A stretch of DNA of 64,000 nt. It comes from Vulcanimicrobium alpinum. Lineage in GTDB: Bacteria > Vulcanimicrobiota > Vulcanimicrobiia > Vulcanimicrobiales > Vulcanimicrobiaceae. The stretch spans positions 1,054,001 through 1,118,000 of the forward strand of contig NZ_AP025523.1 of the NCBI RefSeq assembly GCF_027923555.1, read 5' to 3'. Made by a program: the position numbers and the translations under genes. Under the pieces are notes generated by a model. The model was given only the letters and a program-made list of their open reading frames with translations, did not search any database and was not told where the DNA came from. Shown here in pieces: positions 17,958-26,260 of the stretch (its first letter is position 1; every line of letters begins with the position of its first letter).

Positions 17958-18397
17958 CCGAAGCGGCGACGGATGCCGACGCGCTCGCCCGGGCGTGCGC
18001 CGAGGCGATGTACGCGCGCGACCGGGCGGCGCGCGCGGCCGGCATGGTGATCGAGGACGTGCGCGCCGGCTATGCGCGCGTCGCGATGACGGTCACCGAC
18101 GCGATGCTCAACGGCCACGACATCGCGCACGGCGGCTTCACCTTCATGCTCGCCGACACCGCGTTCGCGTACGCGTGCAACTCGCGGAACTTGCCCAACG
18201 TCGCCTTGCAGTGCTCGATCTCTTTTGCCGCCCCAGTCCATCTGGGTGACCGGCTCGTCGCTGAAGGCGAACAGCGCAGCGGCGGCAACGGCCGCACTGG
18301 GGTGTACGACATCACGGTCTCGCGCGCCGACGGCGAGATGGTCGCGCTGTTCCGCGGCGTGTGCTATCGCGTGAAGGGAACGGTGCTCGAGGGCTGA
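17954..18397 (+). CDS. paaI: PaaI-type hydroxyphenylacetyl-CoA thioesterase (hotdog fold)
   Basis: 147 residues from a GTG overlapping the paaN stop. The hotdog signature NGHDIAHGGFTFMLADTAFAY lies near residues 53-73; D68 corresponds to the catalytic Asp of PaaI enzymes and the HGG turn is conserved. The enzyme would hydrolyse aryl- or acyl-CoA thioesters that accumulate when phenylacetate breakdown stalls. A ROK kinase gene starts inside its stop codon (TGATG), making a three-gene translationally coupled unit. Confidence 0.88.
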   Translation: MTEAATDADALARACAEAMYARDRAARAAGMVIEDVRAGYARVAMTVTDAMLNGHDIAHGGFTFMLADTAFAYACNSRNLPNVALQCSISFAAPVHLGDRLVAEGEQRSGGNGRTGVYDITVSRADGEMVALFRGVCYRVKGTVLEG

Positions 18398-19284
18398 TGC
18401 TCGCGGGCGTCAACGTCGGCGGAACGACGACGAGCGTCGTGCTCGGAACGTCTGCCGGTGAGATCGTGCAGCGCCGCGCGTGGCCGACGCAGGCGCGCGA
18501 TGGGGATGCGCTGATCGCCGCGATCGTCGGGGCGCTACGCAGGTTCGGCGATGCGGTGGAGGCCGTCGGCGTCGCGATCGGCGGCCCGATGGATGCGCGG
18601 CGAGGCATCATCGTCGCGCCGCCGCATCTGCCGGGTCTGCACGGCGTCGCGCTCGGCGACGAGCTGCACGCCGCGCTCGAGGTGCCGGTGCAGGTCCATC
18701 ACGACGCGGCGGCGTGCGCGCTCGCCGAGACGCGCTGGGGCGCGGAGCGCGGCGCGTTCGGGCTCGCGTACCTCACCTGCGGAACGGGCTTCGGCGCCGG
18801 GATCGCGATCGACGGACGGGCGCACTACGGCGCGGACGGCGCATCGCCGGAGATCGGCCATGTGCGGTATCGCGACGACGGTCCCGACGTCTTCGGGAAA
18901 CCGGGCTGCTTCGAGTCCTACGGTTCGGCGAGCGCGCTCCCGCAACTCGCGCGCCGCCGCGATCCCGCGTGCGATGCGCGGACCGGCGCGGATGTCGCCG
19001 CGCGCGCCGCGGCCGGGGATCCCGCGTGCGCAGCCGCGATCGCCGACAACGCGGCCGCGGTCGGCGCGGCGTGCGCGCTCCTCGCCGACCTGCTGGTGCT
19101 CGACGTCGTAATTCTCGGCAGCCTCGCAACGTATCTCGGAGGTGCCTGGATCGATGCCGTGCGCGCCGCGTTCGCGCGCGAAGCGCTCCCGGACCACGCC
19201 GGCACGCAGCTGCTTCCTCCGACCCTCCCCAACGTTCAAGACCTCTCAGGCCTCGCTGCCGCTCTCAATAGTTTTCGCGGCTAA
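18397..19284 (+). CDS. ROK-family sugar kinase-like protein without the full zinc cysteine cluster
   Basis: 295 residues. The ATP phosphate-1 loop (VNVGGTTTSVVLGT) is at residues 5-18, the catalytic Asp (HHDAAACALAE) is D103 and the ROK ExGH motif is E152-I-G-H155. ROK enzymes phosphorylate glucose, N-acetylglucosamine or related sugars. The usual CxCGxxGCxE zinc segment is reduced to GKPGCFES with only one Cys (C171), so structural zinc may be lost. Its coupling to paaN/paaI is unexpected for a sugar kinase. Confidence 0.78.
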   Translation: MLAGVNVGGTTTSVVLGTSAGEIVQRRAWPTQARDGDALIAAIVGALRRFGDAVEAVGVAIGGPMDARRGIIVAPPHLPGLHGVALGDELHAALEVPVQVHHDAAACALAETRWGAERGAFGLAYLTCGTGFGAGIAIDGRAHYGADGASPEIGHVRYRDDGPDVFGKPGCFESYGSASALPQLARRRDPACDARTGADVAARAAAGDPACAAAIADNAAAVGAACALLADLLVLDVVILGSLATYLGGAWIDAVRAAFAREALPDHAGTQLLPPTLPNVQDLSGLAAALNSFRG

Positions 19285-19319
19285 CCGCTCCTGGGCTGTC
19301 TCGCCGACATCCCGATCGT

Positions 19320-19415
19320 CTACGTCCCGCTACCGTTGCTGGCGCGGAACGTTGGCCGCGCGCCGCTCACCGCGTATCGCGGGCCGGCGAGCGTCGCGGC
19401 GAGATCGTCGATCAT
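19320..19415 (-). other. Short reading frame overlapping the upstream stop (possible gene remnant)
   Basis: A 31-codon frame begins at an ATG that overlaps the stop of the membrane-protein gene at 19412 (ATGA) and ends at 19320. It reads like the start of a globular protein (IDDLAATLAGPRYAVSGARP) but stops early. It could be a truncated third gene of the operon or chance. Confidence 0.2.
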
Positions 19416-19897
19416 GCGGCGAGGCGCCGCCGCGTAGCAAGCGCGATCGGCAACCCGACGAACACCGCGTGATCGACGAGGAACGCCGCAAAAAGCGCCG
19501 GGTTGAAGGGAAACTGCGGGACGCCCGTACGCGGCAGCACGATCAGATCCATGAAGATCCACACCGCGATGCCGTAGGAAAGACCGGCGATGATCGCGTG
19601 CCCGATGAGGATCGGAAAGCGTCGCGCCGCTGCAGCATACAGTCCCGCGTAGAGGAACGCAAAGAAGAAGTGCACCGCCACGCCGAGCGCCGCGGTCGCG
19701 AGTCCGCCTTTGAAGGCCGCCACCCCGAGCAGACCGCTGGCGATGTACTGCAGCACGCCGACCAGCGAAAAGGCATGCAGCACGAAGACGTACGCCACGA
19801 CCGCGAACGAGGCGTCGAGGACGCCCGCGACGAGCCCGCCGTCGAGCGTGGCGGCCGCCACGCCGGAGCGTCGAGCTGCCGTTGCCGAAACGCTCAT
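19412..19897 (-). CDS. Small polytopic membrane protein (YagU/DUF1440-like)
   Basis: 161 residues with about four hydrophobic helices (near residues 20-45, 50-75, 78-100 and 125-150). The start codon overlaps the stop of the hydrolase gene upstream (ATGA), so the two are co-translated. It belongs to the transcript driven by the MerR-type promoter at 20829-20859. Similarity to YagU-like inner-membrane proteins is tentative; the function is unknown. The longer frame upstream of 19897 is a shadow of the hydrolase gene. Confidence 0.6.
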   Translation of the reverse strand: MSVSATAARRSGVAAATLDGGLVAGVLDASFAVVAYVFVLHAFSLVGVLQYIASGLLGVAAFKGGLATAALGVAVHFFFAFLYAGLYAAAARRFPILIGHAIIAGLSYGIAVWIFMDLIVLPRTGVPQFPFNPALFAAFLVDHAVFVGLPIALATRRRLAA

Positions 19898-20796
19898 GAC
19901 GCGGCCGCCTGCGCTTTCACGCGGTCGGCGAGTGCACGCATCGCCTCGGCGATCGTCCCGCTGTGTTCTTCGATGGCGAAGTGGCCGCCGTCGAGGAGCA
20001 CCACGGTCGCGCCCGTATTGTCGCGACGATATGCTTCGGCGCCGGCGACGGTGAAGAACGGATCGTTTTTCCCCCAGAGCACGAGCATCGGAGGTCTGCG
20101 GTCGCGCAGATACGCCTGCCATGTCGCGAACTGCGGCGGATTGGTGCGATAGTCTTAGAGCAGCGCGAGTTGGATCGCGTCGTTGCCGGGACGGTCGAGC
20201 AGCGCCTGGTCGAGCGTGTACGCGTCGGGGCTCACGCGGCTCGCATCGGCGGCGCCCTCGAGGTAGTGGAAGCGCGTCGTCTCAGGAGCGAGCATCTGAC
20301 GCACCGCGGCCTCGCTCGCGCTGCTGGGGTCTGCCCAGTAGTTCTGGAGCGGCGCGAGTGCCGGCGAGACGCCGTCTAGGTGTGCGATCGCGTTCTGGAC
20401 GACGATCGCACGGATGAGCTCCGGCCGCTTCGCTGCTAGGCGGAAGCCGATCGGGCCGCCGTAGTCGTGCAGGTAGAGCGAGACTTTCTCGATGCCGAGC
20501 GCGTCGACGAAACCTTCGACGATCTCCGCTAGGCGGTCGAAGGTGTAGGTGAAGTTCGTCGGGGCCGGGGCGTCGCTGTAGCCGAATCCGGGATAGTCGG
20601 GCGCGACGAGGTGGAAGCGATCGGCGAGCCTCGGCATCAGGTCGCGGAACATATGCGACGACGACGGGAAACCGTGCAGCAACAGAACGGTGGGACCGTC
20701 GCTGGGGCCGGCCTCCCGATAGAAGATCGAGACGCCGTCGACGGTAACGCGGCGGTAGCGGACGGCGAGGTCGTTCCGCGGGGATTCGGCTGACAT
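19894..20796 (-). pseudogene. Alpha/beta hydrolase (epoxide hydrolase/haloalkane dehalogenase type) interrupted by one in-frame stop
   Basis: Reading 301 codons from ATG 20796 gives a full hydrolase: oxyanion HGFPSSSHMF, a nucleophile elbow LYLHDYGGP with Asp 111, an acid segment LWGKNDPFF and the catalytic His in DGGHFAIEE. Codon 214 is TAA (plus-strand 20155-20157), yet sequence on both sides stays in the same frame and matches the family (…LALL-stop-DYRTNPPQF), where relatives have a Tyr. One base change (TAT or TAC to TAA) explains it. The truncated product would lose the catalytic acid and His. Either the gene is newly dead or this is a base-call error. It is transcribed from the MerR-type promoter together with the membrane protein downstream. 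Confidence 0.85.
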
Positions 20797-20828
20797 GCTG
20801 GAGGTACTCCGGAAGAGGGTATGGACAC

Positions 20829-20859
20829 ACCTTACGACTTCAAGTAGACTTGAAGTCAA
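20829..20859 (-). promoter_or_regulatory. MerR-type promoter with 19-bp spacer, leftward
   Basis: On the minus strand, TTGACT (20859-20854) and TAAGGT (20834-20829) are separated by exactly 19 bases, the overlong spacer typical of promoters activated by MerR-family DNA distortion. The spacer holds the dyad at 20836-20857. It reads into the hydrolase and membrane-protein genes. Confidence 0.8.
20836..20857. promoter_or_regulatory. MerR-family operator: perfect 22-bp dyad
   Basis: Two 10-base arms, GACTTCAAGT and its exact complement, flank a central AG. The dyad lies between the -35 and -10 of the leftward promoter and just ahead of the MerR gene, so the regulator probably controls both its target and itself. 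The core resembles SoxR-type sites (CTCAAG...CTTGAG). Confidence 0.85.
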
Positions 20860-20861
20860 GC

Positions 20862-21296
20862 ATGGAGCACGACGGTGGCCGCGTGACGATCGGCGAGGTG
20901 GGCGAGCGCAGCGGCGTCAGCGCCGCGACGCTGCGCTACTACGAGGAGCTCGGACTGATCGCGCCGGTCGCGCGCCGCGGCCTGACACGGCTCTACGAAG
21001 CGCCGGCAATCTTCGAGCGCCTGGAGATGATCCGCCTCACGAGTGCGATCGGCTTCACGCTGCAAGAGGCCAAAGCGCTGCTCTCTCGCGCGCGCGACCG
21101 CGAGGCCTTCGTGCCGCTTGCCGAGGCGAAGCTGGCGGCGCTCGAACAGCGCCGTCGCGATCTCGCGACGGCTGCGAAAATGCTGCGCCATGCGCTTGTC
21201 TGCAACTGCGGCGACGTGACGGAATGTCTCGCGGCGTCGAGCCCGCCGCCGAACTTGTTGCGTAGCGCGACGCGCGCGCGGCGGTTCGAGCGCTGA
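20862..21296 (+). CDS. MerR-family transcriptional regulator with C-terminal Cys cluster
   Basis: 144 residues from ATG 20862; an in-frame TTG at 20850 is within the operator and is less likely. The winged helix-turn-helix TIGEVGERSGVSAATLRYYEELGLI is at about residues 9-33. A dimerisation coiled coil (about 75-112) leads to HALVCNCGDVTEC. The CxCx5C arrangement resembles the iron-sulfur cluster loop of SoxR (CxxCxCx5C) but lacks the first Cys, which is Ala here. A metal or redox signal is plausible. It is divergent from the hydrolase operon and shares the 22-bp dyad with it. Confidence 0.9.
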   Translation: MEHDGGRVTIGEVGERSGVSAATLRYYEELGLIAPVARRGLTRLYEAPAIFERLEMIRLTSAIGFTLQEAKALLSRARDREAFVPLAEAKLAALEQRRRDLATAAKMLRHALVCNCGDVTECLAASSPPPNLLRSATRARRFER

Positions 21297-21329
21297 CCGC
21301 AGACGTAGCCGCTGCCCCGGCGTCGGAGA

Positions 21330-22118
21330 TCAGTAGCGGCCGAGGAGGCGTTGGTCGCCGCCGATCGCGGCGAGGGCGGCAGTAAGGCGGGCGTCGTCGA
21401 CGCCCGTGAGTTCGACGAAGAACCGGTAGCGGAACGGCACTTTGCGGTCCGGGCGCGCGATCAGAAAGCGCAGGTCGATGGCGCGATCGGCGAACGCCGA
21501 GAGCGCGTCGCGCAGCGAGCCCGGTCGGTCGTCAACCGCGATGCCGATGCACGCACGATCCGACGGCGCGGCCGCCGGCGAACGCGAGAGCAAGAAGAAG
21601 CGGGTGTAGTTCTCGGCCTCATCCTGCACGTTGCGAGCCAGGATTCTGCCGCCGTAAATCTCCGCCGCCAGCGCCGGACCGATCGCCGCGACCGACGGAT
21701 CGTTGAGCCGCACGATCTCTTTCACGGCGCCCGCGGTGTCGGTCGACGTCGACCGCCGCCACCCGTGCGCCTCGATCAGCGCGCGAACTTGTTCGAGCGC
21801 GACGGGATGGGAGCGCACTTCTGCGATCCGATCTTCGTGCGCGCCGCCGACGCCGACCAGACACAGTTCCACCGGCAGCGTCGTCTCCTCGACGATGCGC
21901 AGATCCGGATGCTCCCAAAGCAGTTCGTAGTTGCGCGGCACCGGGCCGGCGATCGCGTTCTCAACCGGCAAGACGGCAAAGTCAACTTCGCCTTTCGCCA
22001 GCGCAATCGCCGTCGCGTCGAACGACGGATAGCCGCGCGTCTCGGCGTCGGGGACGAGCCGGCGCGCAGCGACGTCGCTGAACGCGCCCGGATGCCCCTG
22101 ATATCCGACGGTCGGCAT
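21330..22118 (-). CDS. pheA: Prephenate dehydratase
   Basis: 262 residues from ATG 22118, a monofunctional enzyme without a chorismate mutase domain. The catalytic domain has GYQGHPGAFSDVAA at the start, PVENAIAG, the substrate-binding STSTDTAGA segment, and the catalytic Thr in ENYTRFFLLSR. A C-terminal ACT domain follows (IGIAVDDRPGSLRDALSAFA), where phenylalanine gives feedback inhibition in this family. It converts prephenate to phenylpyruvate. It follows the D-aminopeptidase gene by two bases. Confidence 0.92.
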   Translation of the reverse strand: MPTVGYQGHPGAFSDVAARRLVPDAETRGYPSFDATAIALAKGEVDFAVLPVENAIAGPVPRNYELLWEHPDLRIVEETTLPVELCLVGVGGAHEDRIAEVRSHPVALEQVRALIEAHGWRRSTSTDTAGAVKEIVRLNDPSVAAIGPALAAEIYGGRILARNVQDEAENYTRFFLLSRSPAAAPSDRACIGIAVDDRPGSLRDALSAFADRAIDLRFLIARPDRKVPFRYRFFVELTGVDDARLTAALAAIGGDQRLLGRY

Positions 22119-22120
22119 CG

Positions 22121-22954
22121 TTACGTGGGCTGGTTCGCCGCGGCCCCGAGGCGGTACGCGCAGACGAACGCGCGGAAGATCACGCGATAGTCGTCGTGCA
22201 CGAAACGCACCATCCGCCCGCCGATCCGTTCCATCCCCGGCATCATCTCGACGAAATCGGCGCTGTGGGTGGCGACGAAATCCAGCTCCATCGTGATCGG
22301 CGGCGTAAAGACGAACGGCTTCCCCTCCGCGACGCGGCCGATCGCCTCTTTTGCGCCCGCCCGGATCAGCGCGCGAGCGCGTTCCGGGGAGAGCGAGTTC
22401 ACGCTGTAGCGCCCGATCGAATCCTTGACGACGACCCCGGTCACCCACGGCATCACCGCCTTCGTCTGCTCGACGAAGGCGCGATCGCCGGTGATCAGCG
22501 TGACCGGAACGCCGTCGAGTCCGAGGACGGCTGCGTTTACCATCGCCTCGTTGCAGACGAGTCCGTTCATCCGCGTCTCGTAGAGCGTCTCGCTCGTGTA
22601 AGTATGATCGAGCGCCGCGTTCGGCGTCCCGCCGCCGCCGTGGTAGCCGGTGAAGAACGCCGTGTCGAACGACGCGTCCGCGCCGTGCGCCATCGAGAAC
22701 GGCTTGCGGTTCCCATAGATCATCCGCACGTCGGCGGGGAGCTCGTCCCACAACACGTTGCGCATCGAGGAGTGCGAGTCGTTGACGAGGACCTCGCCGA
22801 CGCCGGCCTCGCGCGCGCCGTCGATCGCCGCCCGCACTTCCTGCGACATCAGCCGCCGGTAATACGGATACTCGGTCGTGTTCGAGGGATCGACTTGCGT
22901 CCACGACGAGACGGCCGCCGTCCCTTCCATGTCGCACGAGATGTAAAGCTTCAT
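22121..22954 (-). CDS. dppA: D-aminopeptidase DppA (M55 family)
   Basis: 277 residues beginning MKLYISCDMEGTAAV, the M55 signature whose Asp and Glu bind the two zinc ions. HSSMRN and the HGGGGTPNAALDHTY segment supply further ligands, and MNGLVCNEAM is conserved in the family. Relatives form a decameric ring and release D-Ala from short D-peptides, used in cell-wall peptide recycling. The start overlaps the stop of the TPR gene (ATGA). The run TPR-dppA-pheA appears to be one operon. Confidence 0.9.
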   Translation of the reverse strand: MKLYISCDMEGTAAVSSWTQVDPSNTTEYPYYRRLMSQEVRAAIDGAREAGVGEVLVNDSHSSMRNVLWDELPADVRMIYGNRKPFSMAHGADASFDTAFFTGYHGGGGTPNAALDHTYTSETLYETRMNGLVCNEAMVNAAVLGLDGVPVTLITGDRAFVEQTKAVMPWVTGVVVKDSIGRYSVNSLSPERARALIRAGAKEAIGRVAEGKPFVFTPPITMELDFVATHSADFVEMMPGMERIGGRMVRFVHDDYRVIFRAFVCAYRLGAAANQPT

Positions 22955-23661
22955 GCGCCCAGCTCTTGCAGAGCGGCGCGCGCATTCGCGGCACGCGGGT
23001 CTTTGGGGCCGACGACGCTGAGGTACTCTCTGAACGCCGCGATCGCGTCGGTGCGCCGCCCGATCGCCTGCAGCACAACGCCGCGGTTGAACAGGGCGGT
23101 GGGAAACTTCGGCCGCTCCGCCAGCACCCGATCGAGCTGCTTGAGCGCTTCGAGATCGCGTCCGCGCTGATGAAGCGCGACGGCGTCGTCGGTGCGCACG
23201 TCGGGGTTGCCGGGGTCGAGCGCGAGCGCGCGCGCATAGTACCCGTCGGCCTTGTCGAACTTCTGCGCGTCGAACTCCATGTTGCCGAGCGTGACGAGCG
23301 CCGCGAGGTCCTTGGGGTTTTTTGCGATGCGCGCGCGCAATTCCACGATCGCCTGCATCACCGGCCCGGGCGGTCCGGCCGGCGTGCCGCCGCCGACGGA
23401 TTGCCCCGGAAGCGCGTTGCCTTGCGGCTGCACCGGTCCCGTCCCGGTTTGCGGGACGGTGAACGTACCGGGCGGGTCGGTCGCGATCGGCGCCGGCGTG
23501 ACGTGGATGTTCGCGTCGCCCTGCTGCGCCGGCTGCCCGCTCGGGCCGAACGCCGCGCCCTCCGTCCCGAACCCGAGCTTCAAGAAATAGCCCATGATCC
23601 CGAGAAAGACGACGGCGAAGACTGCAAGGATCGGAAGTGCGATGCGCGTCGGCAAGCCCAC
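22951..23661 (-). CDS. Membrane-anchored TPR protein
   Basis: 236 residues: a single membrane helix at about 7-27, a Pro/Gly/Gln-rich linker to about residue 100, and three or so tetratricopeptide repeats to the end (LVTLGNMEFDAQKFDKADGYYARALALDPGN is typical). TPRs bind partner proteins. The layout resembles CcmH/NrfG-like or Tol-associated TPR proteins, but no cytochrome maturation genes are present. It starts a minus-strand operon and is divergent from the SprT-like gene, 26 bases apart. Confidence 0.75.
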   Translation of the reverse strand: MGLPTRIALPILAVFAVVFLGIMGYFLKLGFGTEGAAFGPSGQPAQQGDANIHVTPAPIATDPPGTFTVPQTGTGPVQPQGNALPGQSVGGGTPAGPPGPVMQAIVELRARIAKNPKDLAALVTLGNMEFDAQKFDKADGYYARALALDPGNPDVRTDDAVALHQRGRDLEALKQLDRVLAERPKFPTALFNRGVVLQAIGRRTDAIAAFREYLSVVGPKDPRAANARAALQELGA

Positions 23662-23687
23662 GCGATCCTCTTGGCGAAAGAACGAAG

Positions 23688-24221
23688 ATGATCCCCGGTC
23701 TGCCCGACGTCGCCGAACTCCAACTGATGTTCGCGCAATACAACTTCTGGCATTTCAACGGCGAGATTCCGACCTACTGCATCGCGTACAACGCGCGCTT
23801 CTCCAACCTCGCCGGCCGGATCACCTACAAGCCGCCGCTGATCGAACTCTCGCCCAAGCACCTGCGCGGCAAACCCCAAGAATTGCGTGACACCTTGCTC
23901 CACGAGATGATTCACGCCTGGCTGCATGCGCGCGGCGAGAACCCCGGCCACACCCAGCGCTTCAAGAAGAAGATGCGCGAACTGGGACTCACGTCGATCT
24001 ACCACGATCTCGGCAAAGCGACGCCGCTCAACGAATCCTCGAAACGTTACATCCTGCGCTGCGAGAAGTGCACGATGGAAGTGCTGCGCAAGAAGAAGCC
24101 GGCGCCGAACGTGGTCTGCGCGCGCTGCCGCAAGGAACTTGTCGCGTTCGAAGTCGTCGAGATCAAGCCGGTCGAACTGCAGCGCGCCGCTTCGCGTCCG
24201 CCGCGTGGTCCGTTTCGCTGA
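23688..24221 (+). CDS. SprT-like zinc metalloprotease domain protein
   Basis: 177 residues from ATG 23688. The HExxH motif HEMIHAW lies near residues 74-80, with HTQRFKKKMRELG supplying the third ligand region. A C-terminal zinc ribbon follows (CEKCTMEV ... CARCRKELV, two CxxC pairs). This matches SprT/Spartan-type domains; eukaryotic Spartan degrades proteins crosslinked to DNA, while bacterial members are mostly uncharacterised. A role in DNA-protein crosslink repair is an inference from the family. Confidence 0.85.
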   Translation: MIPGLPDVAELQLMFAQYNFWHFNGEIPTYCIAYNARFSNLAGRITYKPPLIELSPKHLRGKPQELRDTLLHEMIHAWLHARGENPGHTQRFKKKMRELGLTSIYHDLGKATPLNESSKRYILRCEKCTMEVLRKKKPAPNVVCARCRKELVAFEVVEIKPVELQRAASRPPRGPFR

Positions 24222-24226
24222 CGGCG

Positions 24227-25000
24227 CTACCGCGCGAGCGGAAGATGCCGTACGATCAAGCCGGCCGCCGCAGCGATCAAGGCGACCGCGAGCAGCGCGA
24301 TCAGGATCGGCGAAGAGAGGCGGCGCGCGATGCTCGGCGCGACGCCGCCGCCGACGATCCCGCCCAGGACCAGCGGTGCGGTGACCCCCCAGTCGACGTC
24401 GCCGCCGAGCGCGTGCGCGACGATCCCGATCGGCGAGGTGATCCCGACGATGAACGCGCTGGTCGCCGAGACCAGGATCGGCGGCATCCGTCCGGCGATC
24501 AGCAGCAGCGGGACCATGACGATTCCGCCGCCGATCCCGAACACCGACGACGCGAAGCCCATGACGACGCCGCCGGCGAGACCGACCCAGAGATTGTGCA
24601 CGAAGGTCCGCTGCGGCTTGGCATCGTGGCCGGCGCGCAGACGCCGCAGAACCAGCACCGAGAGCGTGAGCAGCACGCATCCGTACGCGACGTCGAAGCC
24701 GGTCGCGGAAAACTGTTTCACTGCGATGACGCCGACGATGCCCGCCGGCACCGCGCCGGCGATGAACGGCAGCGCGAGGCGCACGTCGATCTGCTTCTGC
24801 CTCCAGAACCCGATCGTCGAACTCGCCGTGTTCGCGAGGACGAGCACGAGCGACGTCCCGGCGACCTCCGCCGGCGGAATCCCGAAAAAGAGCCGCAGGA
24901 CGGGGATGACGACGAACCCGCCGCCGAGGCCGACGAGCGAACCGAAGATGCTTGCGAGCGTTCCGATCGCGAACAGCGCGAGCTCCGTCGACCAGGTCAC
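24227..25000 (-). CDS. TauE/SafE-family (TSUP) membrane transporter
   Basis: 257 residues from a GTG, with seven to eight membrane segments in two repeated halves. Each half has a glycine-rich signature (GTLASIFGSLVGLGGGFVVIPVL and GFASSVFGIGGGIVMVPLLL), diagnostic of the TSUP family. Members export sulfite, sulfoacetate or related anions and organosulfur compounds. The substrate is unknown. It converges on the SprT-like gene with a five-base gap. Confidence 0.88.
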   Translation of the reverse strand: MTWSTELALFAIGTLASIFGSLVGLGGGFVVIPVLRLFFGIPPAEVAGTSLVLVLANTASSTIGFWRQKQIDVRLALPFIAGAVPAGIVGVIAVKQFSATGFDVAYGCVLLTLSVLVLRRLRAGHDAKPQRTFVHNLWVGLAGGVVMGFASSVFGIGGGIVMVPLLLIAGRMPPILVSATSAFIVGITSPIGIVAHALGGDVDWGVTAPLVLGGIVGGGVAPSIARRLSSPILIALLAVALIAAAAGLIVRHLPLAR

Positions 25001-25024
25001 GGCGCGCCGCCCCGGCCGGCTCCG

Positions 25025-25588
25025 TTAGCTCTGAACGCGCCCGATGTAGCGGCGGTCGCGGGTGTCGATGCGGATCACGTCACCCGGATTCACGAACAGC
25101 GGAACGTTGACGGTCGCGCCGGTTTCGAGCTTCGCCGGCTTCGTCGTCCCCTGCGCGGTGTCGCCTTTGAAGCCGGGATCGGTCTCTTCCACCTTGAGTT
25201 CGACGTGCGCCGGCAGATCGGCGCCGATCGGGACGCCGTCGTGGAACTGCACGTCGATCTTCATCCCGTCTTTGAGGAAGTCGGCAGGATCGCCGATCAG
25301 GTCTTTCTGCAGGGTGAAGTTCTCGTAGGACTCGTTGTCCATGAAATGATAGCCGTCGGCGTCGTTGTAGAGCATCTGCATCTCGCGGTTGTCGACGGTC
25401 GCGCGCTCCAGCTTTTCACCGGCCCGGAACGTGCGCTCGACGGTCGCGCCGGTCTTCACGTTCTTCAGGCGCGTGCGCACGAACGCCGAACCCTTGCCGG
25501 GCTTGACGTGCAGGAACTCGATCACGGTCCACAGGTGACCGTCGATGACGATCGTGACGCCGTTGCGGAAATCGTTGGAGCTGATCAT
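25025..25588 (-). CDS. efp: Elongation factor P
   Basis: 187 residues, the standard length. Three beta-barrel domains: the KOW-like N-domain contains the loop HVKPGKGSAFVRTRLKN, where Lys at the loop tip is the modification position in many bacteria. The central and C-terminal OB domains end with GDVIRIDTRDRRYIGRV, the EF-P C-terminal signature. EF-P relieves ribosome stalling at consecutive prolines. The neighbouring gene order efp-plsY-der is on one strand. Confidence 0.97.
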   Translation of the reverse strand: MISSNDFRNGVTIVIDGHLWTVIEFLHVKPGKGSAFVRTRLKNVKTGATVERTFRAGEKLERATVDNREMQMLYNDADGYHFMDNESYENFTLQKDLIGDPADFLKDGMKIDVQFHDGVPIGADLPAHVELKVEETDPGFKGDTAQGTTKPAKLETGATVNVPLFVNPGDVIRIDTRDRRYIGRVQS

Positions 25589-25651
25589 GGTGTGGTGGAA
25601 GCGTCTCTCCGGAACATGCGTTCGGCTGCGCGCGCTGAGCGCCCGCAGTCG

Positions 25652-26260
25652 CTAGGTGCGGTTGGGTTTCAGCAGTGAGAGGCGGTTTTCCGTCCCATGC
25701 CGCAAGCGGTCGAGATTCTCGCGGTGGCGGACGACGATGAAGGCGGCGGAGACGAGGCCGTAGATCAAGCCGGCCGGCCCGAGTCCGAACCACAGCACCG
25801 GACCCATCGCGAGTGCGCCGAGCATCGAGCCGACCGACGCGAAGCCGGTCGCGACGACGGCCGCCAGCCACACGATCGCGAACGCGATCCCGGCCGGCCA
25901 CCACAGCGCGAACAGCGCCCCGAAGTGCGTCGCCACGCCTTTACCGCCGCGGAAGCCCAAGAACGGCGACCAGCAGTGACCGATCACCGCCGCAAGCGCC
26001 GCGCACGATGCAGCGATCGGCCCCGCGAGCGCGCCCGCCGCAAGCGTCGGCGCGAAACCCTTGAGCGCGTCGAGCAGCAGCACCGCGACCGCGCCGCGTT
26101 TGCCGAGCGTGCGCAGCGCGTTCGCCGCGCCGATGTTCCCGCTGCCCTCCCTGCGCAGATCGCGTCCGAAGAACGCGCGCGAGACCAGCACGCCGAACGG
26201 GATCGATCCGACCAGGAACGCGACGACGACGGCGATCGCGGCGAGTGCGGCCTGCATCAT
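25652..26260 (-). CDS. plsY: Glycerol-3-phosphate acyltransferase PlsY
   Basis: 202 residues with five membrane segments. The conserved loops are present: GSIPFGVLVSR, LRREGSGNIGAANALRTLGKRGA (motif 1, Ser/Arg catalytic), FLGFRGGKGVATHFG (motif 2, the glycine-rich phosphate site) and RHRENLDRLRHGTE (motif 3). PlsY transfers an acyl group from acyl-phosphate to glycerol-3-phosphate, the first step of phospholipid synthesis. The start overlaps the der stop by four bases. Confidence 0.96.
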   Translation of the reverse strand: MMQAALAAIAVVVAFLVGSIPFGVLVSRAFFGRDLRREGSGNIGAANALRTLGKRGAVAVLLLDALKGFAPTLAAGALAGPIAASCAALAAVIGHCWSPFLGFRGGKGVATHFGALFALWWPAGIAFAIVWLAAVVATGFASVGSMLGALAMGPVLWFGLGPAGLIYGLVSAAFIVVRHRENLDRLRHGTENRLSLLKPNRT

